Virus record (IMG/VR): IMGVR_UViG_3300022751_000005
Span: 1-43,605 of that record
Length of the DNA: 43,605 nucleotides
Strand: one strand, 5' to 3'
Source of the DNA: a virus
Below are positions 17,484-25,354 of the stretch, one piece after another; position 1 is the stretch's first letter, and each line of letters opens with the position of its first letter. The position numbers were made by a program, and so were the translations under genes. The notes beneath the pieces were generated by a model. That model was not told the DNA's origin. It saw only the letters and a list, made by a program, of their open reading frames with translations, and searched no databases.

Positions 17484-17491
17484 TATATTTA
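17484..17491 (+). promoter_or_regulatory. TATATTTA promoter element
   Basis: One base from TAnnTTTG, 4 bases before ATG 17496 and directly downstream of a terminator. The spacing equals that at the other predicted leaderless starts. Confidence 0.55.
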
Positions 17492-17495
17492 CACC

Positions 17496-18662
17496 ATGAC
17501 AATTGACAACGCACTTTTACGCTTTAAAACCTCTTTAAAAGCCGCCAAAGAACTAGGCGATAGTAAGGTTGCAGAAGTTTGGGATTGGTCATTTTTATGC
17601 GTTTCCCCTGTTGAGGAATACCTACAAATATCAAACTTCAACACCGATATTAATTTCGGCGGTGATTATAAAGCTGAATTAGTGGATTGCTGCGATAAGG
17701 TTTTAAAAGACATTACCAGTAACGTTTTCATTTATCAGGGTTCAAACTCGGAATCAGGTTATCAGAATATAGCCGTCGAACTTGCTTACATCGGGGATTT
17801 CTACCCGCATTGGGGGCGTAAGTGCTATTTAAAAATATCGCAAAATACTGGGCCGGCTGTTATTTACAGCAATCCATTTCACGTGGCTTATAATCTAAAA
17901 GAGGTGCTGCGCATCGATTACCGAGGCTACGGAATGAACAACGGTGTTGATTATACGAACTTCAATTTTATGCAGTCGTTTGGGGTTAAAGGCTGGTTCA
18001 ATAAATTCACAGATGAAACAGAAACCGAAAAGTATTTACAAGAGTCCGGCAATACAGTTTCCAGCAACGCAACGGTATCGTTATTGGCAGAATATACTTT
18101 TGAACACGTTTCAGTCCACGCCCAAAAAGCACTTGCTAGATGGATCAGGTCGCCACGATTTTATTTAAACGGCGTTCGTCACACAGCCAATCAATTATCA
18201 CTTGGCGAACGTGAAGGAAACAGCAACTTTTACGAAGGTAAGTTTTCAGGTTATCCAAACGAATTAGACACCTACACGCCAACACTGCAAATCGCACCGC
18301 TTTTATCATTCACGCCAATTTATCCTGTCGGTGTTTATACATTAGCCGGGTTACTTCCAAAAATACAAGGTCAATTCAACTACCCCATAACTCTAGGAAC
18401 GGGCAATTTATACGTAAGGAAAGTTTCGGACGGCTCAATTGTAAAAACATTCACGCAGTCGGATATTATTGTAACGGATAATTCATTTGAAATAAATCAA
18501 GCCGCTGCGGATGAAAATGGGGAATATTATATTACTTTTGATAGCAGTTTGTTTTCGTTTCCATTTGGATTAAGTGAGTATGTTGTTGATTGGAAGTTTA
18601 AAATAAGCGCAGGGGATTGGTTAAATACGGATTGGAATAACAGCGATTTCTTTACAAATTAA
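17496..18662 (+). CDS. Hypothetical tail-region protein (388 aa)
   Basis: No family recognised. The body is beta-rich with many aromatic residues (SNPFHVAYNLKEVLRIDYRG, residues about 126-145). The C-terminal 100 residues (LLPKIQGQFNYPITLGTGNL, then ITFDSSLFSFPFGLSEYVVD) look like an Ig-like or fibre-associated beta domain. It starts a new unit running through the fibre genes, so it is probably a tail or receptor-binding component. Confidence 0.6.
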   Translation: MTIDNALLRFKTSLKAAKELGDSKVAEVWDWSFLCVSPVEEYLQISNFNTDINFGGDYKAELVDCCDKVLKDITSNVFIYQGSNSESGYQNIAVELAYIGDFYPHWGRKCYLKISQNTGPAVIYSNPFHVAYNLKEVLRIDYRGYGMNNGVDYTNFNFMQSFGVKGWFNKFTDETETEKYLQESGNTVSSNATVSLLAEYTFEHVSVHAQKALARWIRSPRFYLNGVRHTANQLSLGEREGNSNFYEGKFSGYPNELDTYTPTLQIAPLLSFTPIYPVGVYTLAGLLPKIQGQFNYPITLGTGNLYVRKVSDGSIVKTFTQSDIIVTDNSFEINQAAADENGEYYITFDSSLFSFPFGLSEYVVDWKFKISAGDWLNTDWNNSDFFTN

Positions 18663-18665
18663 GAT

Positions 18666-19166
18666 ATGGGAAAAAAAGCAACAATAGTTACAAAAATAGC
18701 CGGACTTACAGACGGTGGAGAAAATACCGCTGCTGAAGTTCGGGCATTGCTTACGGAGTTTTTAGATGACGTATTTACAACGCCTGTATATGACACTTTG
18801 ATTTCTCAAACATACATTACAGCCGTTCCACATCCTGAAATTTCGTCAGGCTCGTTAAAAGCTTATATTTGGATTAGGCAAATTGGTGGTCAGATTAGAA
18901 TGGATGGATATTTTCATAATGAATCTGCTAGCGTTTTAAACAACACTATTATTTTCCAATTTAAAGACAATGATTTTGTTCCAGACGACAGAAACGACCC
19001 TACGGAATCAGCTCCTTTTTTAACACACGGAATAGGAACAGATACTACCGGACAGCGTGTTAGATTTGTTATAGGAAAAATAGACGGTGTTAATGTTTTT
19101 AAAATTGAAGGGCAAATGACTTTTGCCAAAACTTATTTCAGCGTTACCTACGATCAAAAACAATAA
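18666..19166 (+). CDS. Hypothetical fibre-region protein (166 aa)
   Basis: Starts 3 bases after the previous stop. The short N-terminal region (KIAGLTDGGENTAAEVRALL) resembles the attachment segments found at the start of Bacteroidetes phage fibre proteins. The rest is beta-rich (IWIRQIGGQIRMDGYFHNES). Probably a fibre or baseplate-peripheral protein, inferred from position. Confidence 0.55.
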   Translation: MGKKATIVTKIAGLTDGGENTAAEVRALLTEFLDDVFTTPVYDTLISQTYITAVPHPEISSGSLKAYIWIRQIGGQIRMDGYFHNESASVLNNTIIFQFKDNDFVPDDRNDPTESAPFLTHGIGTDTTGQRVRFVIGKIDGVNVFKIEGQMTFAKTYFSVTYDQKQ

Positions 19167-19167
19167 A

Positions 19168-19989
19168 ATGATAAATTACATTATGGCAATTATACTAGCT
19201 ACTTTCAATCCTACAATACGCCCTGATTTCAGCAGGAATTTGCTTCCTTATGCTTCAACTTTCAACGAAACGCAAACGTGGAATGTTTCAGGCGGCGGAA
19301 CGGTCGTAAATGATGCGACACATCACAGATACGGAACAAAGGCTTTGCGAATTAACAGCATGGCAGACACGACCTTATATTTTGATTTGGCAGATTCTTT
19401 GAATTTTACCGCAGAAACTACCGGAATGTACGTTGTTTCTTTTGAAACCTATCACGAGGATTTATTAGGCGATGACCCTAACTTTATCGCTGAATTTTAC
19501 ATTAACGGTATTAATCCGGTAAGGATTCAGGCTGATTTAATTCAAGGCGCAGATAGCGAAAACGTTTGGCAGCGGTTCTCACAAATAATGAATTTAACAG
19601 CCGGGGATGTTGTTTCATTCAAAGGCACATTTACAAGCGGAGCAGCAGACAGTACTTTTTGGCTAGACGGATTGAAAGTTGAAGCAGATCCGAACAAAAC
19701 AGGATTCCCAAGCGTTTACGCTGAACCTGAATTATTAGGCAAATTGGTATCCTTAACTTTCGGGTCTGTTTTAGCGGGAGCAAGCACCACGCAAGTTGTT
19801 GCGATGCCGGAAGCAAAAGACGGCAATATCGTGCATTACGGCGTTAGAAATGCAACTATGATATTGGGCGGCACTTGGGGCAAAGCCTGGGTAAACGCTC
19901 CTGGTTTTGTAACAATTCCATTTAAAAATGATACAGGGTCAACGATTAATGTTACTCCTGCTGACTTTTTTATTAAAATAGAGAAGTAA
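19168..19989 (+). CDS. Hypothetical fibre-region protein with carbohydrate-binding-like sandwich (273 aa)
   Basis: ATG 19168 is one base after the previous stop. The frame also extends upstream to 19123, and ATG 19183 (MAIILATFNPT) is possible. The central region (NVSGGGTVVNDATHHRYG, ALRINSMADTTLYFDLADS, MYVVSFETYHEDL, residues about 35-160) has the alternating pattern of a jelly-roll carbohydrate-binding module. The stop overlaps the next ATG. A receptor-binding role is likely but inferred. Confidence 0.6.
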   Translation: MINYIMAIILATFNPTIRPDFSRNLLPYASTFNETQTWNVSGGGTVVNDATHHRYGTKALRINSMADTTLYFDLADSLNFTAETTGMYVVSFETYHEDLLGDDPNFIAEFYINGINPVRIQADLIQGADSENVWQRFSQIMNLTAGDVVSFKGTFTSGAADSTFWLDGLKVEADPNKTGFPSVYAEPELLGKLVSLTFGSVLAGASTTQVVAMPEAKDGNIVHYGVRNATMILGGTWGKAWVNAPGFVTIPFKNDTGSTINVTPADFFIKIEK

Positions 19990-21956
19990 TGGACGATAGA
20001 GAACTCTTAATATTAAACCCGGAGCCTTTTGTTTGGCAACACAAAGACAGTAAAATAGCTTTGCCTTATACGGTATCGAAGTTTTTCTTTGATATTGACA
20101 TGGGTTATTTCCAGATAAAAGAGGGTCGGGGAGGTTCTGGAGCAAGACGTTTTCCGTATTTAATTGAAAATATTACTATAAAAGTTGGTAACGGAGCTAT
20201 TGAAGGGCCGTTTCCAAGCGATGTTGCTTTATTGGTTAGGCTTCGCCAATTAAATTATCCTGGTTTCATCGAAATGGTGAACGCTATGGGATTAATCAGT
20301 TTGGACGCAAACAATATTTTGGCAATCGGTTCTGACGGATTGCTTTACGTGCCAAATGGCGGTGAAGCATCGACAACTTATATTGCGGACGGAACAAATA
20401 CAACTGTAACCGGAAGTGGTACCTTTATTGATCCGTACCAAATTAACGCAGAGGGTGGCGGCGGTAGTCAGAATTTACAGCAGACTTTGGAGAATGGCTA
20501 TCAAGCAACGGGAAAAGATATTGAATTGACAAGCGTATATGATGATTCCGATCCCTTTGATCCAAAATACATAGGCGGTAACGTTATTTTAATAAATCCA
20601 ACAGATTTAAACGCAAAAACGGTTATTTCTCCAGGCGTTACTCAATATTCCGATGATAACGGAGTTGATGTAACGAGAATAGGCAGGGGAAGCGTTTATA
20701 CACAAAATGCAATTGCAACATTAGGATTAGCTGGGAGTAGTTTAGACTATCAAAGTAATACAGCTTCAGGAGGTACTAAAATTTCTTTTGAAGATCAAAC
20801 TGAAACGGATGTTTCAAATTTCAGAATTCCTATTTTCGGAGATGAAATTCAAATTGCCGCAACACGTGAATGGGTAGAAGAACAAGGATATTCAACAGGC
20901 GGCTCAACGCCAACAGAATTAACCGCCGTTCCATCCCCTACGGGCGTAGTAATAAATTCAAGCACACAATTGGGCGCGGGTGCAACGATTGGATTAACGG
21001 ATGGCACTAATGCAGGGTTGTTATCTCCGGCAGAAAAAACCAAGTTGGCCAATCAATCCGGCACGAATTCAGGCGACAATACGCCCAACTCAACATCCCA
21101 ACCTCTTGATTCAGATTTAACGGCTATTGCAGCACTTACAACTGATTCATTTGGGCGTGGCGTATTAACTCAAACGAGTGCGGCTAACTTACGAACCTAC
21201 ATTGGAGCCGGAACAGGTAACGGAACCGTTACAAGCGTCACAGGCGTATCAGGAGAAACAACAGTTGCAACCGGAACTACAACGCCTGTAATCGGAATTG
21301 CATCAGCTTATACGGCTGCGAGGGATGCGGTGGCGAATGGAAAAGTTACTCAAACAATTACAAACGGAGTAACCACAACAGCTCCGAGTGAAGATGCCGT
21401 ATTTGACGCATTGGCTTTGAAAGCAAATTTAGCTTCGCCAACATTTACAGGAACGGTGACGATTCCAAGTGCCGGACTATCGATTACTGGAAGTTCTGGC
21501 AATACTTATTATTTAAGAGCAGACGGAACGCAATCAGGGCTTCCTTTTTCTAATACCGTTCAAGCAAATCTTATAGGTACGGATAATGGTGTAAACGCAC
21601 CTATAACAAACGCAACACAGAACAGGCAGGCATTTTGGAACTTGCAAAAGCAGATATTATTCCTGCAAATGTTAAATGTAGTCCAGTCGGTAACCACTTA
21701 TGCGCTTCCTATAACAAACAATCAGGTTTATGTTACGCATACAGGCGCATTGGCAACTTACACATTACCAACTCTTGCAAATGGAACAGCAATACAGTAC
21801 ACTATTATAAACATGGGTTCTGGCGTTGTAACTATCAATTCAAACGCAGGGGGAAACGATATTTTTGATAGTGGAACTTCGTCTGCAACCGCTACGGTTT
21901 TGGCGGGTCAAACTGCTATATTTTACGGAAACGGAAGCAAGTTTGTTATTTTGTAA
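19989..21956 (+). CDS. Tail fibre protein (655 aa)
   Basis: A long protein rich in Thr, Gly, Ala, Ser and Asn with repeated short beta motifs, for example GNGTVTSVTGVSGETTVATG and FTGTVTIPSAGLSITGSSGN, typical of trimeric phage fibres. The N-terminal 110 residues differ in composition (LILNPEPFVWQHKDSKIALP) and probably attach to the baseplate. The middle contains a stretch ALKANLASPTFTGTVT of the kind often seen in fibre shafts. It likely mediates host-surface binding. Confidence 0.8.
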   Translation: MDDRELLILNPEPFVWQHKDSKIALPYTVSKFFFDIDMGYFQIKEGRGGSGARRFPYLIENITIKVGNGAIEGPFPSDVALLVRLRQLNYPGFIEMVNAMGLISLDANNILAIGSDGLLYVPNGGEASTTYIADGTNTTVTGSGTFIDPYQINAEGGGGSQNLQQTLENGYQATGKDIELTSVYDDSDPFDPKYIGGNVILINPTDLNAKTVISPGVTQYSDDNGVDVTRIGRGSVYTQNAIATLGLAGSSLDYQSNTASGGTKISFEDQTETDVSNFRIPIFGDEIQIAATREWVEEQGYSTGGSTPTELTAVPSPTGVVINSSTQLGAGATIGLTDGTNAGLLSPAEKTKLANQSGTNSGDNTPNSTSQPLDSDLTAIAALTTDSFGRGVLTQTSAANLRTYIGAGTGNGTVTSVTGVSGETTVATGTTTPVIGIASAYTAARDAVANGKVTQTITNGVTTTAPSEDAVFDALALKANLASPTFTGTVTIPSAGLSITGSSGNTYYLRADGTQSGLPFSNTVQANLIGTDNGVNAPITNATQNRQAFWNLQKQILFLQMLNVVQSVTTYALPITNNQVYVTHTGALATYTLPTLANGTAIQYTIINMGSGVVTINSNAGGNDIFDSGTSSATATVLAGQTAIFYGNGSKFVIL

Positions 21957-21970
21957 TTATTAACCTTAAA

Positions 21971-21978
21971 TATATTTG
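21971..21978 (+). promoter_or_regulatory. TATATTTG promoter element
   Basis: Perfect TAnnTTTG match 3 bases before ATG 21982, predicting a leaderless mRNA. Confidence 0.65.
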
Positions 21979-21981
21979 CGC

Positions 21982-22641
21982 ATGATTAAAAAACTACTCT
22001 TTATTCTTATCGGCTTTTCATTACAGGCTCAGACCTCTACAAAGCCGTTGCCGTCATTGGCAATTCCACAATCTGTAAGCCCTAATAATTTCGTGTTTGT
22101 TGACGGGAACAATGGCGGATTGTGGGGAACTGCATTACCAGGGTCAATTGCTTGGCTACCTAGTAACATTACGGGGTTTGATACAGCTGCTAGAAATGCA
22201 ATTACACTAACCACGACCGGATCAGGCGCTGCAAGTTATAGCGGTGGTGTAATAAACATTCCAACTCCTTTAGCTTCGTTTGCAAAAGGATTCTCTAACA
22301 ATGTGTCCAGATCTTTGAATTCAAACTTTACAATTTCCACAACAAGGGATTGTAACGTAAGCTATTCAATAAACTTAAGTTGCACCAATCCTTTATTAGC
22401 GGGAAGTTCATCGGCAAATGCGTTTTTGGAATATTCAACGGATGCGGGCGCGACTTGGATTACAGTATCTGATGTTTCAAACGCATCAAGTGTTGCCCTT
22501 GCTGTGGCTATTGCAATTACACAGCCTAGTAGGTTTGTTTTATCAGGTCTTATTCCGGCCAACGCATTAGTTAGGATTAGAAGCACAACATCTGGGACTG
22601 CATCTGTAACATACGGACGTGGACAGGAAGTTTTGCTTTAG
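21982..22641 (+). CDS. Secreted or virion protein with signal peptide (219 aa)
   Basis: ATG 21982 is preferred over the in-frame TTG at 21976, which lies inside the promoter element. The first 20 residues (MIKKLLFILIGFSLQAQ...) form a clear signal peptide of flavobacterial type, probably cut near AQ. The mature part is rich in Ser, Asn, Ala and Thr (GSGAASYSGGVINIPTP, then LSCTNPLLAGSSSANAFLEY) and resembles fibre C-terminal domains. A fibre-like domain with an export signal is unusual for a phage. It may be surface-displayed during infection, or the N-terminus may act as an anchor. Confidence 0.7.
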   Translation: MIKKLLFILIGFSLQAQTSTKPLPSLAIPQSVSPNNFVFVDGNNGGLWGTALPGSIAWLPSNITGFDTAARNAITLTTTGSGAASYSGGVINIPTPLASFAKGFSNNVSRSLNSNFTISTTRDCNVSYSINLSCTNPLLAGSSSANAFLEYSTDAGATWITVSDVSNASSVALAVAIAITQPSRFVLSGLIPANALVRIRSTTSGTASVTYGRGQEVLL

Positions 22642-22650
22642 AAAATTACT

Positions 22651-22658
22651 TATCTTTG
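22651..22658 (+). promoter_or_regulatory. TATCTTTG promoter element
   Basis: Perfect TAnnTTTG match, 4 bases before the GTG start at 22663. Predicts a leaderless transcript. Confidence 0.6.
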
Positions 22659-22662
22659 TTAA

Positions 22663-22935
22663 GTGAGAAAAAAGATACTTGTTTTCGTTTCCTTGTTTGG
22701 CTTCCTGTTAATTGCTAAAAGCGCAATGGGATTGTCCTCTGTTGAAGAAATCGTAATGAAATCTGACGGACAAGGCAACGTTTACATAAAGTATCAAACA
22801 GTTTCTTATCCAATACCTGACGTTAGGGCGTTTGATGGGAAAGACAGCGTTAAAATCATCCACAACGATCGAACGGGTTGTATAATAAAAGGCAAGCCTA
22901 ATTCGGAATTTAAAATCAGATTTATAACCAATTAA
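22663..22935 (+). CDS. Small secreted protein (90 aa), GTG start
   Basis: Starts with GTG 4 bases after TATCTTTG. Residues 1-23 (MRKKILVFVSLFGFLLIAKS...) are a signal peptide or N-terminal anchor. The remaining 65 residues form a compact, probably beta-rich domain (KSDGQGNVYIKYQTVSYPIP). No family was recognised. It begins the accessory block and precedes a 60-aa gene and a membrane protein, and its export suggests action in the periplasm or outside the cell. Confidence 0.65.
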   Translation: MRKKILVFVSLFGFLLIAKSAMGLSSVEEIVMKSDGQGNVYIKYQTVSYPIPDVRAFDGKDSVKIIHNDRTGCIIKGKPNSEFKIRFITN

Positions 22936-22945
22936 TTTTTATACA

Positions 22946-23128
22946 ATGGGAAACCCTACAAATCCGCCATTAGAGCAATTCAAAGAAGTAATTTTCAGAT
23001 ATGAAGCCGAGCCAACAGGGGCAAGGCTAACCGAGTACAACACGTTAAAGGCGCAAATGGAAACAGCCGGATTTACTGTGATTATGCAAATCGGGCCGCC
23101 TGTTGCGCCACACACAGGAACAAAATAA
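22946..23128 (+). CDS. Small hypothetical protein (60 aa)
   Basis: Ten bases after the previous stop, with its own stop overlapping the next ATG (TAATG). The sequence is hydrophilic with LEQFKEVIFRYEAEPTGARL. No family was recognised. Coupling to its neighbour supports expression. Confidence 0.6.
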   Translation: MGNPTNPPLEQFKEVIFRYEAEPTGARLTEYNTLKAQMETAGFTVIMQIGPPVAPHTGTK

Positions 23129-23556
23129 TGAAGTGGTTATTCAGGATATTTTTAATCATAGCGCTTATCATTTCGATTGGCGCTATTTTTATTAATACGG
23201 ATGTTTGGGATTACATTTACGTATTGGTTCAGGCAAATTGGGAGTTGATCTATCTTGTTGTTGTAATGCTGCTTTTTAAGAGGCTTTATTCAATTGGACT
23301 TATCAAAATATCAAAGTCGGAATATTACGTTTCAGTTGTAGGATTTTACGCTTTAATTTCAAGTGCGGTCGCAAATGTGTTTCACGGACTTTTATTGTAC
23401 TTTGCTAAAACGGAATTCGGCTCAATGACTTGCGAGTATTACGAAAACCTTTGGGGGTATTATTGGAAGTCGATGTTTTGGTACTGGGCAATTTACGGAA
23501 TTGTGTTTTTGATACTGATGATTTCTTTGCTTATTAGTTTGCCGGAAAGGAAATAA
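23128..23556 (+). CDS. Integral membrane protein (142 aa)
   Basis: Four hydrophobic segments are visible: about residues 5-22 (FRIFLIIALIISIGAIFI), 31-48, 65-90 and 118-137 (YGIVFLILMISLLISL). No recognised family. The -33 element TTTG of RNA element A lies within its last codons. It may alter the host membrane or be a superinfection or accessory protein, but nothing in the sequence decides this. Confidence 0.65.
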   Translation: MKWLFRIFLIIALIISIGAIFINTDVWDYIYVLVQANWELIYLVVVMLLFKRLYSIGLIKISKSEYYVSVVGFYALISSAVANVFHGLLLYFAKTEFGSMTCEYYENLWGYYWKSMFWYWAIYGIVFLILMISLLISLPERK

Positions 23557-23568
23557 TGTTTATGTTTG
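23538..23568 (+). promoter_or_regulatory. Bacteroidetes-type promoter of RNA element A
   Basis: TTTG at 23538-23541, a 19-base spacer, then TATGTTTG at 23561-23568. Both elements match the TTTG/TAnnTTTG consensus with normal spacing. This is among the best promoters in the window, and transcription should start at about 23571-23573, the base of hairpin 1. Confidence 0.8.
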
Positions 23569-23570
23569 CG

Positions 23571-23665
23571 TACTGTTTTATCGGCTCGAAACGTCTAACA
23601 GTCAATTATCAAACTATTTAATTTGATAGGGAAAACCCGTAGCATTCGAGTGTTGCGGGTTTTTT
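23571..23665 (+). ncRNA. Kissing-loop RNA element A, before rtcB
   Basis: Hairpin 1: ACTGT (23572-23576)/ACAGT (23598-23602). Hairpin 2: TATCAAA (23607-23613)/TTTGATA (23622-23628). Hairpin 3: AAAACCCG (23632-23639)/CGGGTTTT (23656-23663), ending in a T-run. Loop 1 CTCGAA (23585-23590) is the reverse complement of loop 3 TTCGAG (23645-23650), and a G-U pair can extend it. Element B has the same layout with CTCGACA/TGTCGAG, a compensating change. A strong promoter sits immediately upstream and rtcB starts 20 bases after the terminator. Confidence 0.8.
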
Positions 23666-23684
23666 CGGTTTAATACTTTTTATT

Positions 23685-24899
23685 ATGAAAAATCTAACTG
23701 TGTTTGGTTCTGAAATTATTGACCAAAAATGTATTACACAGATTGAAAATTGTATTGGAGAAAATGACATTGCAGTTTTAACATCCGATGCGCATTATGG
23801 TTACGGACACCCAATTGGAGGGGCAATCGCTTACAAAGACAAAGTTTCTTTGTCAGGTGTAGGTTTTGATATTGCTTGCGGAAACAAAGCTGTTAGAACC
23901 GATATTTTAGCTGACGATATTGACGTTGCAAAAGTGATGGACGAACTTTTCAAAAGGATTTCTTTTGGAGTTGGTCGCCATAATGACGAGCCTGTTGATC
24001 ATGAAGTTTTTGATAAAATTGCAAGCGCTGATTTCTTGCCGCAAAGAAAATTATTACAGTTGGCTAAAAATCAACTTGGAACAGTTGGAAGCGGAAACCA
24101 TTACGTTGATTTATTTCGGGGGAAAGATGGTTATTTGTGGATCGGAAACCATTTTGGCTCACGAGGTTTCGGTCATAAAACAGCAATGGGATTTATAGCG
24201 TTGTCTCAAGGATTAGGATTTGAAGATAAAGCAAACGAGGGCGGAATGGATAAGCCGCCTATTTTATTTGACACGAATACGAACTTAGGACAATCGTACT
24301 TGTCCGCAATGCATTTGGCCGGCGAATACGCTTATGCTGGTCGTGATATGGTAATTTCTAAAGTTCTTGAAATTTTAGACAATCCAACTGTAACTTTTCA
24401 AGTACATAATCATCACAATTTCGCTTGGAAAGAAAATCATTTCGGAAACGATTATTGGGTAGTTAGAAAAGGTTGTACTCCAGCTTTTCCAAATCAGTTA
24501 GGATTTATTGGCGCAAATATGCTCGATAAATCTGTAATAATTGAGGGTGTTGACACTGAGTTAGCGAAAACCACACTTTACTCAACGGTTCACGGCGCTG
24601 GTCGTGTAATGTCAAGAACAGAGGCGGCAGGAAAAAAGAAATGGATTGCTGATGAAAATGGGAAAAAACGACCAACAATCGTAGCAAAGGGAAAGGTTGA
24701 TTTTGATTTGGTTAAAGAAACCATGAAAACACACAAAATCGAACTACGTGGAGCTGGCGCAGATGAAGCGCCGCAATGCTATAAAAAGCTAAATGAAGTT
24801 TTAGGATTTATGGGAGATACTATCAAAGTGTTACATGAATTAGAACCAATTGGAGTAGCAATGGCAGGAAGTGATACATTCGACCCTTACAAAGATTAG
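23685..24899 (+). CDS. rtcB: RNA-splicing/repair ligase RtcB
   Basis: A 404-aa GTP/Mn-dependent RNA ligase that joins RNA 3'-phosphate or 2',3'-cyclic phosphate ends to 5'-OH ends. Family motifs present: SDAHYGYGHPIGGAIAY (34-50), the metal-binding GVGFDIACG (58-66, Asp62 and Cys65), GTVGSGNHYVDL (132-143), a His-rich HNHHNFAWKE (241-250), and the guanylylation HGAGR (303-307) followed by VMSR. No frameshift, normal length. Its substrates could be host-cleaved tRNAs or phage RNAs. It lies between RNA element A and an HNH gene. Function is confident, substrate unknown. Confidence 0.95.
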   Translation: MKNLTVFGSEIIDQKCITQIENCIGENDIAVLTSDAHYGYGHPIGGAIAYKDKVSLSGVGFDIACGNKAVRTDILADDIDVAKVMDELFKRISFGVGRHNDEPVDHEVFDKIASADFLPQRKLLQLAKNQLGTVGSGNHYVDLFRGKDGYLWIGNHFGSRGFGHKTAMGFIALSQGLGFEDKANEGGMDKPPILFDTNTNLGQSYLSAMHLAGEYAYAGRDMVISKVLEILDNPTVTFQVHNHHNFAWKENHFGNDYWVVRKGCTPAFPNQLGFIGANMLDKSVIIEGVDTELAKTTLYSTVHGAGRVMSRTEAAGKKKWIADENGKKRPTIVAKGKVDFDLVKETMKTHKIELRGAGADEAPQCYKKLNEVLGFMGDTIKVLHELEPIGVAMAGSDTFDPYKD

Positions 24900-24905
24900 A
24901 TTATT

Positions 24906-24932
24906 ATCCCGTCCTAACAGTCGGGATTTTTT
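24906..24932 (+). terminator. Rho-independent terminator after rtcB
   Basis: ATCCCG (24906-24911)/CGGGAT (24922-24927) with loop TCCTAACAGT and a following T-run. A promoter element follows 3 bases later. Confidence 0.8.
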
Positions 24933-24935
24933 ATT

Positions 24936-24943
24936 TACATTTG
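24936..24943 (+). promoter_or_regulatory. TACATTTG promoter element
   Basis: Matches TAnnTTTG. It lies just downstream of the rtcB terminator and 18 bases before ATG 24962. Confidence 0.6.
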
Positions 24944-24961
24944 ACGATTAATTTAATACTT

Positions 24962-25354
24962 ATGAAAAAACAGGATAGGCAATTAATTCACGATAAATTT
25001 GGCGGCAAATGTGCTTATTGCGGTACGGATCTTCTAAAAGGTTGGCACGTTGATGAAATTGAACCAGTTAGACGAAATTTTGTATATGATAAATCAAAAG
25101 GCAGTCATAAATCAGACGGCACTTGTATGCATCCTGAAAGGTTTCACATCGATAATCAAAATCCGTCTTGCGCAAGCTGTAATATAAATAAGCACTCAAT
25201 GTCCTTAGAAGAATTCAGGAAGCAGATTTCAGGATTTATGAACCACTTAAACAACATCAGTACTCAATATAAAATAGCAAAACGCTACGGTCTTGTTTCA
25301 GAAACGAATATTGAGGTTAAATTTTATTTTGAAACTTTAAATAACAACCAATGA
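24962..25354 (+). CDS. HNH endonuclease
   Basis: A 130-aa HNH nuclease. Zinc ligands CAYC (17-20) and CASC (70-73) frame the fold. His29 in WHVDEIEPV and Asn67/His78 in NQNPSCASCNINKHSM supply the catalytic signature, followed by SLEEFR as in many HNH proteins. The frame opens upstream at TTG 24941, inside the promoter, so ATG 24962 is preferred. It overlaps the metalloprotease gene by 4 bases. It may be a free-standing homing-type nuclease or serve in DNA processing. It is not next to the terminase genes, where packaging-linked HNH genes usually are. Confidence 0.85.
   Translation: MKKQDRQLIHDKFGGKCAYCGTDLLKGWHVDEIEPVRRNFVYDKSKGSHKSDGTCMHPERFHIDNQNPSCASCNINKHSMSLEEFRKQISGFMNHLNNISTQYKIAKRYGLVSETNIEVKFYFETLNNNQ

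Noticed and set aside
17427-17495. Possible kissing-loop element before 17496
   Set aside because: Only a terminator and a promoter are present; there is no first hairpin, and only a 4-base loop match.
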